DNA of 62,695 nt from Pseudomarimonas arenosa (lineage in GTDB: Bacteria > Pseudomonadota > Gammaproteobacteria > Xanthomonadales > Xanthomonadaceae). The stretch lies in contig NZ_JACYTR010000025.1 of NCBI RefSeq assembly GCF_014841215.1, positions 1 through 62,695 on the forward strand. Reading direction: 5' to 3'. Below are positions 17,261 to 24,516 of this stretch, one piece after another. Made by a program: the position numbers and the translations under genes. The stretch's first letter is position 1, and the number at the start of each line of letters is the position of its first letter. Under the pieces are notes generated by a model. It was not told the DNA's origin and did no database searches. It worked only from the letters and a program-made list of their open reading frames with translations.

Positions 17261-17908
17261 TCAGGCGGCTTGCTCGTCGGATTTGCACGCGAGGCTCATG
17301 CTGCGCCATTGATTGACGATGGTGCAGAACAAGGCGGCAGTGCGTTCGGTGTCGTATACAGCAGAATGGGCTTCGCTGGGGGTCCATTCAAGGCCTGCGG
17401 CCTGTACGGCACGCGCCAGCACGGTCTGGCCAAAGGCCAGGCCGGCCAGACTGACGGTATCGAAGGTGCTGAACGGGTGGAAGGGATTGCGCTTGTGCTG
17501 GCTGCGGGCGACTGCGGCGTTCAGGAAGCCGAGGTCGAAGAATGCGTTGTGTCCGACTAGCACGGCGCGTTGGCAGTTATGTCTGCGCACAGCCTGTCGC
17601 ACCGGCGCGAACACGTGACTCAGCGCTTCCTTTTCGGGTAGGGCTCCCCGAAAAGGATGGTCGACATCAATGCCGGTAATTTCCAGCGCCTTGGGGTCGA
17701 TCTGAGCACCTTCAAAGGGCGCCACGTGGCTGGAGGTGATCTCGCCCGGTCGCACCACGCCCTGGTCATCGATTTCAATTGGGCAGACGGCAATCTCCAA
17801 CAGGGCGTGCCGTGCGCAATCGAAACCACCTGTTTCGACATCGACAACCACGGGTAGAAAGCCGCGAAAGCGATCGGCCATCCGGCCCTGGGAAAAATCG
17901 ATACTCAT
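17261..17908 (-). CDS. rnt: Ribonuclease T
   Basis: A 215-residue DEDDh exonuclease that trims the 3' ends of tRNA and other stable RNAs. The catalytic residues are visible as [11 protein letters not shown] (first D and E), [14 protein letters not shown] (D) and [13 protein letters not shown] (H and D). The length matches E. coli RNase T. ATG at 17908 ([16 protein letters not shown]) is preferred to the open-frame start at 17977; MADRF (27 bases downstream) is a second option. Confidence 0.93.
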   Translation of the reverse strand: MSIDFSQGRMADRFRGFLPVVVDVETGGFDCARHALLEIAVCPIEIDDQGVVRPGEITSSHVAPFEGAQIDPKALEITGIDVDHPFRGALPEKEALSHVFAPVRQAVRRHNCQRAVLVGHNAFFDLGFLNAAVARSQHKRNPFHPFSTFDTVSLAGLAFGQTVLARAVQAAGLEWTPSEAHSAVYDTERTAALFCTIVNQWRSMSLACKSDEQAA

Positions 17909-18022
17909 GCGCCAAGGATACCAGTGCCGGCAGGGTTGACTGTCGGATCCCTGGCGATGTCCCGGGCACGTCGCCATCCATGGCGCTTTTTCGCCGCCTG
18001 ACTGTTGTTGGTTTTCAGAGGC

Positions 18023-18676
18023 TTATGGTCGAAGCTGGCGCGTCACCACCACCAGCAATAGGCCGGCTCCTGCCATGCCCAGCCCCGCAACCGGCAGCAG
18101 CATGGCCAGCGGCAAGCCCAGGGCGATGGCCAGAAAGCCCCAGGCGTAGCCATCGGCATTCGGCTTGGGAATGATTTCGCACTTCATCAGATGGGCGATC
18201 AGGGCGTCCAGACTGAGGCGACCGGCGCCGCGCAAGACCAGGGGCAGCAGCATCACCAGGAAGATCAGCGGGAGCTTGTAGTTGCCGTGGCCGCGATCGG
18301 TGATGGCATAGCCCATCAGAAGATCAGCCACGCCCATGATATCGCTGGGCCAATGCACCGAGGCGATGGCCACGATGGTCAGCACGCTCAAACTGAAGGC
18401 GAAGAATCGCGTGGCCAGACCCAGCAGAAGGGCGACTGCTCCGATCAATTCGAACCAGGTGGCCATAGCCCAGGACAGGTCACTCGGTGCCAGGTTGAAG
18501 GGGAACGGAAACTTGTCCTGAATGTTCATGAACCAGTTGGTGCCGGAAAACTTTTCCCGTCCGGCCTCCCAGAACTCCCAGAACAGGATGACTCGTAGGG
18601 CGAAGGGTGCCAGCCATTGGCCCAGGCCTTCCAGGCGTTCGACAGTGGAATGCCAGAACTCGATTGCGCGTTGCAT
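18023..18676 (-). CDS. DoxX family membrane protein of the hvf operon
   Basis: A 217-residue integral membrane protein with about five hydrophobic segments. The pattern ALRVILFWEFWEAGREKF, then WFELIGAVALLLGLATRF, is the DoxX/DoxD pattern. DoxX-family genes commonly end operons of the HvfABC/bufferin type. It lies 60 bases after hvfC on the same strand. Its role there is unknown; a redox or quinone-linked function is a guess from the family name. An alternative is an unrelated stress protein of the same family. Confidence 0.85.
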   Translation of the reverse strand: MQRAIEFWHSTVERLEGLGQWLAPFALRVILFWEFWEAGREKFSGTNWFMNIQDKFPFPFNLAPSDLSWAMATWFELIGAVALLLGLATRFFAFSLSVLTIVAIASVHWPSDIMGVADLLMGYAITDRGHGNYKLPLIFLVMLLPLVLRGAGRLSLDALIAHLMKCEIIPKPNADGYAWGFLAIALGLPLAMLLPVAGLGMAGAGLLLVVVTRQLRP

Positions 18677-18736
18677 AGGATGCTTCCTCAGGAAGAATGT
18701 CGAGGCATTCTCGCCTCGGTCTGAAAGAGGCGCTGA

Positions 18737-19519
18737 CTAGGCGTTTGGGTTCGCTGTTAGGGCGCCGAGGATCACATCGCGTTGCTGCAACTGTTGCAGC
18801 AGCTGGTGGCCTGCTTGAACAAAGGCCTCTGGATCGGCGGCCGCGGCGTTGGTCGCCATCGTGTTCAACAGCTGACCGCCACTCAGCCCAGTCTCATTGC
18901 TGGCAACAGTCTGCAGCAGCTGAAACGCCAGCACGTCGATCTGCTTGAAGCGCACTTCGTCTTGGCGGTCGCGCACCACCAGCAGAAAGGTGGCTTCGCC
19001 GGGCGCTTCGCCCGGCTGATGATCAGGTCGAATCTGGTGCACCGGAAAACGATAGGCCAAGGGCCAGGCCAGCGAGGACAGCACCGGCGTGCCTTCCAAG
19101 AGGCTCAGCCCCGGGACGATCGGCGGGTCGTCAGGGTCCTCCAGCGATAGCGCCAATTCCACCCATTCGTAGTGTGCAAGCTCAAGCAGGAAGGGCGGGT
19201 CGCCGTCGCGTTGTCCGCGGGTTTCGAGATAGCGCAGAAACTCGCGCCCAAGCTCAGGAAACAATGGCGTATGGCAGTAGTGCTCGCGGTAGAAATCGCG
19301 CACCAGAGCGTGCCAGGGCGCGTCACCGCGCAGGCCGCGCAGCACCGGAAAATTGGACGCCAGGATGCCTTCCAGGCTGTTGTAGAAAAGATCGCGGTAG
19401 ATCGCCATGCGTCGATCTTCGATGCCGTCAGGGGCTGGATTGTCGTCTGGCGAGCGAAGATGGGCGGCAAAGGCGACCTGCTGATCGCGCAGCCGAGCCG
19501 GCGCTTCAAGCGGCCGCAT
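18737..19519 (-). CDS. HvfC/BufC-like partner protein (DUF2063)
   Basis: A 260-residue protein with the N-terminal DUF2063 domain, formerly annotated as putative DNA-binding: DQQVAFAAHLRSP, RRMAIYRDLFYNSLEGIL and NFPVLRGLRGDAPWHALVRD. The C-terminal half is a variable domain. In the known systems this protein forms a complex with the DUF692 enzyme, binds the precursor peptide leader and is needed for modification. The start at 19519 overlaps hvfB by 14 bases; starts at 19540 or 19579 are possible and no ribosome binding site decides between them. Same order as hvfB-hvfC in Haemophilus. Confidence 0.88.
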   Translation of the reverse strand: MRPLEAPARLRDQQVAFAAHLRSPDDNPAPDGIEDRRMAIYRDLFYNSLEGILASNFPVLRGLRGDAPWHALVRDFYREHYCHTPLFPELGREFLRYLETRGQRDGDPPFLLELAHYEWVELALSLEDPDDPPIVPGLSLLEGTPVLSSLAWPLAYRFPVHQIRPDHQPGEAPGEATFLLVVRDRQDEVRFKQIDVLAFQLLQTVASNETGLSGGQLLNTMATNAAAADPEAFVQAGHQLLQQLQQRDVILGALTANPNA

Positions 19520-20363
19520 GGCGTTCTGCCGGGTTGACATCGTGTTTGGCTTGAATCGCGCGGATCTGCTCGAGCTCAAGCATCAGATCCGCCAGTGGCG
19601 GCAGGTTGAAGTCGCGTTCAAGCAGGGTGGGGCGCAGGCCCACATAACGATAGGCTTCATCGAGAAGCGTCCAGACGGGATCGATCACCTTCGCGCCGTG
19701 GGTGTCGACGATCAGGTCGTCGGCTTCCTGGTAGTGTCCCGCGACATGAATGTAGCGCACGCGTTCGCGCGGCAGGGCGTGCAGAAAATCCATGGCGTCG
19801 TAGCGATGATTGATGCTGTTGACGTAGATATTGTTGACGTCGAGCAGCAGTTCGCAATCCGAGCGCTGTAGCACCGCATTGATAAAGTCGATTTCTGCCA
19901 TCTCCTGATGCGGAGCGGCGTAGTAGGAGACGTTCTCCAGCGTCAGGCGCCGGCCGAGGATGTCCTGGGTGCGCTTGATCCGCTCGACCACATGGTCGAC
20001 GGCCTCTTCGGTAAACGGAATCGGCATCAGATCATACAAATGACCGCCATCGGTGCAGTAGCTGAGATGCTCGCTATAGATCGGCACCTTGAACCGATCG
20101 AGAAAGCGCCGCAGCTTGTGCAGAAAGGTTTCGTCGAGCGCATCGGGGCCCCCGATCGACAGTGACAGTCCGTGGCAGACCAAGGGATAGCGTTCACAGG
20201 CGGCCGCGAAACGCTTTCCCAGGTCGCCGCCGACGCCGATCCAGTTCTCCGGCGCGACCTCGATAAAATCAATGTCCTGCTCGCCGCGGTTCAGCAGCGG
20301 GCCCAGTAGGGCCCGCCGCAGACCGAGACCAGCACTCGCGTTATCGAGTGACTTGATGCTCAT
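19506..20363 (-). CDS. HvfB/BufB-like multinuclear iron enzyme (MNIO, DUF692)
   Basis: A 285-residue TIM-barrel enzyme of the DUF692/MNIO family that also includes MbnB. Metal-ligand motifs visible: FIEVAPENW, CHGLSLSIGG, SEHLSY, TLENVSYY, LLLDVNNIYVN, YIHVAGH and VDTHGAKV; these supply the His/Asp/Glu ligands of a two- or three-iron site. In the characterised relatives it oxidises cysteines of the precursor peptide into copper-binding groups. ATG at 20363 starts MSIKSLDNASAGLGLR, the family N-terminus. The frame is open to 20609 only because it runs antiphase through the repetitive hvfA gene. The gap to hvfA is 16 bases. Confidence 0.93.
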   Translation of the reverse strand: MSIKSLDNASAGLGLRRALLGPLLNRGEQDIDFIEVAPENWIGVGGDLGKRFAAACERYPLVCHGLSLSIGGPDALDETFLHKLRRFLDRFKVPIYSEHLSYCTDGGHLYDLMPIPFTEEAVDHVVERIKRTQDILGRRLTLENVSYYAAPHQEMAEIDFINAVLQRSDCELLLDVNNIYVNSINHRYDAMDFLHALPRERVRYIHVAGHYQEADDLIVDTHGAKVIDPVWTLLDEAYRYVGLRPTLLERDFNLPPLADLMLELEQIRAIQAKHDVNPAERHAAA

Positions 20364-20379
20364 CGGCGCAACGCTCGGA

Positions 20380-20754
20380 TCAGTCGCCGCACTTGCCTTC
20401 GCCGCACTTGCCTTCGGCTTTCTTGTCGTCTTTCTTGCCTTCGCCGCACTTGCCTTCACCGCATTTGCCTTCGGCCTTCTTGCCTTCGCCGCATTTGCCT
20501 TCACCGCACTTGCCTTCGGCTTTCTTGCCTTCGCCGCATTTGCCTTCACCGCACTTGCCTTCGGCTTTCTTGCCTTCGCCGCACTTGCCTTCACCGCACT
20601 TGCCTTCACCGCCCTTTTCGTCGCCGACCAGCTGATAGCCCTGGTCGAGATCGGTGACGTTGAAGCTGGAGGCGTTGGCGGTGGCCATGGCCAAGGAACC
20701 GATGAAAGCCGCGCCGACGGCCAGCGACAGGGTTTGAATGCGCTTATTGCTCAT
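20380..20754 (-). CDS. HvfA-like EGKCG-repeat precursor peptide
   Basis: A 124-residue secreted low-complexity precursor. A signal peptide (about residues 1-28, ending TANAS) is followed by a short leader (SFNVTDLDQGYQLVGDEK) and then ten EGKCG motifs from residue 50. They occur as five pairs separated by EGKKA, with one spacer changed to EGKKDDKKA. All ten cysteines lie in EGKCG. In Haemophilus influenzae HvfA, such cysteines are converted by HvfB/HvfC to oxazolone/thioamide pairs that bind copper. The gene has a GGGAG ribosome binding site 8 bases before ATG and leads hvfB, hvfC and doxX. Confidence 0.93.
   Translation of the reverse strand: MSNKRIQTLSLAVGAAFIGSLAMATANASSFNVTDLDQGYQLVGDEKGGEGKCGEGKCGEGKKAEGKCGEGKCGEGKKAEGKCGEGKCGEGKKAEGKCGEGKCGEGKKDDKKAEGKCGEGKCGD
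20383..20607 (-). repeat. Tandem 45-bp coding repeats in hvfA
   Basis: The coding sequence repeats a 15-residue unit (EGKCGEGKCGEGKKA) about four and a half times with nearly identical DNA, so copy number could change by slippage or recombination without shifting frame. Confidence 0.9.
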
Positions 20755-20861
20755 TTGTAAAACTCCCTAGTGATTGATCGCGGGTGTGGCCCGCAGTGTG
20801 CCCGCCGATCGCAGCGGGAATACGTGTCGAGCGGGCCTGATCCTATACGAACAGTTCCGAC

Positions 20862-21377
20862 TCATGGATTCAAATACTCGCGCATCAGCACGCGTGCCCG
20901 ATGCAGCCGAGCTTTCGCTGCTTCGCGGCTGAGGTCAAGTGTTTCGCAGATTTCGGCGATGGTGAGCTCTTCGACATCGCGCAGGACGATCACTTGGCGA
21001 TAGTGTGCAGGCAAGGACTCAAGTGCCTGTTCAAGGTCGCATCGCAGGGCATCGACCGGAATCACTACCGGTTGTTCCAGCGCCCGCTCCGGGGCGTAGT
21101 CGTGCACATGGCTGCGCCAGAATCGCTTCATGCGGTCGCACTCCCGCTTGACGATGCGGAACAGCCAGCCGTTGAACGCCTCCAGGATGCGCAGCTGGCG
21201 AATGCGCCGACTGACGATCAATAGCGTCTCCTGCACGGCGTCTTCGACGTCATGCACAGAGCAATGCCGCTCCGCGTAACGCAGCACACGACTGCGTTCT
21301 ACGCTCAGCACTCGTGCCAGTGCGCGCGAATCACCCGCGCGGGCGGCTTCCAATTCGTACCCAGTGAGGCTGGTCAA
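20862..21377 (-). CDS. ECF-type RNA polymerase sigma factor
   Basis: A 171-residue sigma-70 family protein with only regions 2 and 4. Region 2 includes HDVEDAVQETLLIVSRRI and FNGWLFRIVKRECDRMKRF; region 4 includes LESLPAHYRQVIVLRDVEELTIAEI and LSREAAKARLHRARVLMREYL (helix-turn-helix). The TTG at 21377 is chosen because GGAGAG lies 5 bases before it and region 2 follows; the frame runs on to 21479. It is 107 bases upstream of hvfA on the same strand. ECF factors control bufferin-type operons in other bacteria, so it probably drives this operon. No anti-sigma gene is next to it. Confidence 0.9.
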   Translation of the reverse strand: MTSLTGYELEAARAGDSRALARVLSVERSRVLRYAERHCSVHDVEDAVQETLLIVSRRIRQLRILEAFNGWLFRIVKRECDRMKRFWRSHVHDYAPERALEQPVVIPVDALRCDLEQALESLPAHYRQVIVLRDVEELTIAEICETLDLSREAAKARLHRARVLMREYLNP

Positions 21378-21552
21378 ACCTAGCTCTCCGCTGTCCGTGG
21401 TTGAAGGATAGCGCGACCTCCGACTTTTGCCACACCTGTCACAGCTTGGCCACGCCAGAGCGAGATCGCTCGTAGACAAAGAGCGGGTTTGGGCCGCAAA
21501 CGGTGCGCGAGCAGTTTGGCCTGTTCAGGTTGCGTTTAGGTTGCAGCCGGCA

Positions 21553-22191
21553 TCAGGGCGCCGATGTCTTGGTCTTGTAGCGACAAAGGTCGCGAATCAC
21601 GCAGTGCGGACAGTTCGGCGTGCGCGCCTTGCAGACGTAGCGCCCGTGCAGGATCAGCCAGTGATGGGCATCCTTGAGGAACTCGGCGGGCACCCGCTTG
21701 AGCAGGGATTTCTCGACGGCCAGTGGCGTCCTGCCTGGCGCCAGGCCGGTGCGATTGGCAACCCGAAAGATGTGTGTGTCGACCGCCATGGTCGGTTCGC
21801 CAAACGCCGTGTTCAGCACGACATTGGCGGTTTTGCGGCCGACGCCTGGCAAGGCCTCCAGGGCCTCGCGGTCACGCGGTACCTCGCCCTGATGATCGCG
21901 CAGCAGTATCTCGCAGGTGGCCATCACGTTCTTGGCCTTGGTGTTGAACAGGCCGATGCTGCTGATCAGTTCGCGCACTCGCGTCTCGCCCAGGTCCAGC
22001 ATGGCTTGCGGCGTTGGCGCCAGCGGAAACAGATGTTTAGTGGCCTTGTTGACCCCGACATCGGTGGCCTGGGCCGACAGCATGACGGCGATCAGCAACT
22101 CGAACGGGCTGCTGTACTCCAACTCGGTGGTCGGGTTCGGGTTGATCTCGCGCAGTCGGTCGAATAGCTCGCGGCGTTTTTGCAGGTTCAT
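21553..22191 (-). CDS. nth: Endonuclease III
   Basis: A 212-residue base-excision DNA glycosylase/AP lyase for oxidised pyrimidines. The helix-hairpin-helix LPGVGRKTANVVLN contains the catalytic lysine, and the aspartate of AVDTHIFRVANR follows. The C-terminus has the [4Fe-4S] motif C-x6-C-x2-C-x5-C (CKARTPNCPHCVIRDLC). Start overlaps the rsxE stop by one base; nth at the end of the rsx operon is the usual gammaproteobacterial order. Confidence 0.97.
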   Translation of the reverse strand: MNLQKRRELFDRLREINPNPTTELEYSSPFELLIAVMLSAQATDVGVNKATKHLFPLAPTPQAMLDLGETRVRELISSIGLFNTKAKNVMATCEILLRDHQGEVPRDREALEALPGVGRKTANVVLNTAFGEPTMAVDTHIFRVANRTGLAPGRTPLAVEKSLLKRVPAEFLKDAHHWLILHGRYVCKARTPNCPHCVIRDLCRYKTKTSAP

Positions 22192-22862
22192 CAGCCAGGC
22201 TCACAAGTGGAAGCAGATTCGACAACGCTGGTGCGCTCGGCGCGACTGCGCTCGATCCGCTGTTTGGCCGCGATCAGCGCCGCCAGCATCAGAAAAGCGC
22301 CCGGCGGCAGCATGGCAATCAGCAGTCCGCCCTGGGCCGGATGCCATTCCAGCCAGGGCAGACCCAGCAGGCGCCCGGCACCGGCGAACAGACTGCCTTG
22401 GCCGATCAGTTCGCGGCCGGCACCTAACACCAGCAACAGAAGCAGAAAGCCCACTCCCATGCCGAGTGCGTCGAGCAGGGCTGCGCCAGGGGGCTGGCGC
22501 GCGGCAAAGGCTTCAGCGCGCCCCATCAGGGCGCAATTGGTGACGATCAGCGGTACGAACAAGCCGAGTACGGCGTGCAGACCCGGCAGCCAGGCGTGCA
22601 TGGCCAGTTCGATCGAGGTGACCACGGTGGCAATGATGGTGACAAACAGCGGAATGCGGATCTCGCGCCGACTCAGTCGTCGCACTGCCGACACACAGAA
22701 TTCCACTGCCAGCAGGGCGATCAAGGTAGCGAGGCCCAGTCCGAGCGCATTGACGGCGTTATTGCTGACCGCCAGCAACGGACAGAGGCCGAGCAGCTGT
22801 ACCAGGCCGGCATTGCCGCTCCACAATCCATAGCCGATGATCTCGCGCGGGCGCATGTTCAT
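22191..22862 (-). CDS. rsxE: Rsx/Rnf electron transport complex subunit E
   Basis: A 223-residue membrane subunit with about six hydrophobic helices. Family motifs include GYGLWSGNAGLVQLLGLCPL at the N-terminus and LFVPLIVTNCALMGRAEAFA in the middle; the cysteine of TNCAL is one that can hold a membrane iron-sulfur centre with RsxA. Part of the inner-membrane complex that reduces SoxR or drives ion transport. Start overlaps rsxG by 4 bases. Confidence 0.95.
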   Translation of the reverse strand: MNMRPREIIGYGLWSGNAGLVQLLGLCPLLAVSNNAVNALGLGLATLIALLAVEFCVSAVRRLSRREIRIPLFVTIIATVVTSIELAMHAWLPGLHAVLGLFVPLIVTNCALMGRAEAFAARQPPGAALLDALGMGVGFLLLLLVLGAGRELIGQGSLFAGAGRLLGLPWLEWHPAQGGLLIAMLPPGAFLMLAALIAAKQRIERSRAERTSVVESASTCEPG

Positions 22863-23548
22863 TCAGAATCTCGTCTGGCCGTCAGTGAGGCGTGGCGGTC
22901 CAGCCTCACCTCACTGCCGGGGGCGGCCGTCGCCAAGGTGCTGTGGTGTTTAACATGCAGATCCGCCACCTGTTGCACAGTTTCGACCAGGGTGCGCGAG
23001 GTGATGGTAGCGCCGGCAAGGGTATCGAAGTCACCGCCGTCCTTGTCGACCCGCCAGGCGCTGACTTCGCCGGGCGATCGCTGGCGACGCTCGAACTGGT
23101 CGATCCAGTCGCTCTTCTCAGCTTCGATCGCATCGCCCAGGCCCGGCGTTTCGCGGTGTTCGATCACCCGCGCAGCGCGCACCTGACCGGGGGCATCGAG
23201 CCCCACCAACAGCCGTATATCGCCAGCATAGCCACGCGGGGCCACCGCTTCGATCACCATCGGCATGTGTTCGGTGGCGCCGCGTCGATACACCTTCATT
23301 GGCAGCGGGCTGCCCAGCCAGTCCGGGGCCAGCAGGGTGAAATGATCGGTGCGTCCATTGCCTGTGTCAGCGGGGAGCAAGTCGATCAGTGTTTGGTCGA
23401 GCAGGCGCTGCTTGGCCTCGGCGATCGGCTCGCGGGTCACCTCGAACAGCCCCTGCAGAAGGGTGACCGCGAGCAGGGCGCCCAGGGCCAGTCGCGCGGC
23501 CGGTCCCATCGTGCGGCCTGGGCGGTGTTCGGTTTCCGGCAGCGTCAT
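22859..23548 (-). CDS. rsxG: Rsx/Rnf complex subunit G
   Basis: A 229-residue subunit with one N-terminal transmembrane helix (ARLALGALLAVTLLQGLF) and a periplasmic FMN-binding domain. The flavinylation motif is LAGATITSRTLVE, where a threonine would carry FMN covalently. ETPGLGDAIE is another conserved block. Overlaps both rsxD and rsxE by 4 bases. ApbE, the flavin transferase needed, is not in the window. Confidence 0.94.
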   Translation of the reverse strand: MTLPETEHRPGRTMGPAARLALGALLAVTLLQGLFEVTREPIAEAKQRLLDQTLIDLLPADTGNGRTDHFTLLAPDWLGSPLPMKVYRRGATEHMPMVIEAVAPRGYAGDIRLLVGLDAPGQVRAARVIEHRETPGLGDAIEAEKSDWIDQFERRQRSPGEVSAWRVDKDGGDFDTLAGATITSRTLVETVQQVADLHVKHHSTLATAAPGSEVRLDRHASLTARRDSE

Positions 23549-24516
23549 GTTTCGCCCACGATGCGCGGCCGCGTATGCAGATCGATCCAGGGAGCGCAGG
23601 CGTTCATCAGCAGCACCGCAAAGGCGGCGCCATCAGGGTAGTGTCCCCACAGGCGGATCACGATGATCAGTGCGCCCACGCCGAACGCAAAGATCCACCG
23701 GCCACGCGGCGTGGTGCAGCCTGACACCGGGTCGCTGGCGATGAAGAAGGCGGTGACCAGGCTGGCGCCGCTTAGCAAGTGGAACAGCGGTGAGGCGTAT
23801 TGACCGGAGTCCAGCAGCCACGGCACGGCACTCACCGCCACGATGCCGAGCAGTACACCGGCCGGTGTCTGCCAGCGCAGCAGACCGCGCCACAGTAGGA
23901 TCAAGCCGCCGAACAAATACGCAGCAGCCATCCAGGGCGTCACCGCAGCGGCGCCGAATGGAAAGCCCGGCGTGTTCAATGCCTCCTCGACGGTGAATCC
24001 TTGAGTTAGCGCAGTACGCAAGCTATCCAGCGGCGTGGCACCTGCCAGTGTGTCGACACCCTGGCCTTGCCAGAGCAGGCTCGGCCACTGGCCCAACTCG
24101 CGCGGAAAACACAGCAACAGAACGGCATAGCCGACCATGGCCGGATTGAACAGGTTGTGGCCCAGGCCGCCGTAGGCATGCTTGGCCAATACCAGGGCCG
24201 CAAACAGTCCGAGCAGCAGGTGGCTCCAGTGACTGCCCGGAGGCAGGCACAGCATCAGCAGGATCGCTGTCACCGGCGCGCTGAGATCGCTGAGGTAGGG
24301 GCGCAGCGGTTGCTGACGCAGCCTCAACATCAATGCTTCCAGGCTCAATCCGATGCCGATCACCAGGGCCAGATCTCGCAGCACGACCCAGCCAAACGCG
24401 AGGCCATGAACGAGCAGGGCGGGCAGCAATGCCAGCAAGACCCAGCCCATCACCGAGCGCACCTTGGCGACGCTGCGGATATGTGGGGCCTCGCCGGTCT
24501 CAAACTGCCGAGTCAC
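23545..24516 (-). CDS. rsxD: Rsx/Rnf complex subunit D
   Basis: A 323-residue polytopic subunit (NqrB/RnfD family) with about nine hydrophobic segments. It begins with the family phrase TGEAPHIRSVAKVRSVMGWV. The flavinylation site corresponds to TLAGATPLDSLRT, with Thr as expected. YGGLGHNLFNPAMVGYAVLL and DPVSGCTTPRGRW are diagnostic. Overlaps rsxC and rsxG by 4 bases. Confidence 0.95.
   Translation of the reverse strand: MTRQFETGEAPHIRSVAKVRSVMGWVLLALLPALLVHGLAFGWVVLRDLALVIGIGLSLEALMLRLRQQPLRPYLSDLSAPVTAILLMLCLPPGSHWSHLLLGLFAALVLAKHAYGGLGHNLFNPAMVGYAVLLLCFPRELGQWPSLLWQGQGVDTLAGATPLDSLRTALTQGFTVEEALNTPGFPFGAAAVTPWMAAAYLFGGLILLWRGLLRWQTPAGVLLGIVAVSAVPWLLDSGQYASPLFHLLSGASLVTAFFIASDPVSGCTTPRGRWIFAFGVGALIIVIRLWGHYPDGAAFAVLLMNACAPWIDLHTRPRIVGET

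Noticed and set aside
20383-20607. CRISPR array
   Set aside because: The repeats are coding, 45 bp without spacers, and in frame with hvfA.
19506-20609. HvfB as a 367-residue protein with a Lys/Ala-rich N-terminus
   Set aside because: The first 82 residues are an antiphase reading of the repetitive hvfA gene; the true start is at 20363.
20272-20760. Plus-strand frame of low-complexity residues across hvfA
   Set aside because: It is the complement of the EGKCG repeats, with no ribosome binding site, and hvfA on the other strand has signal peptide and context.
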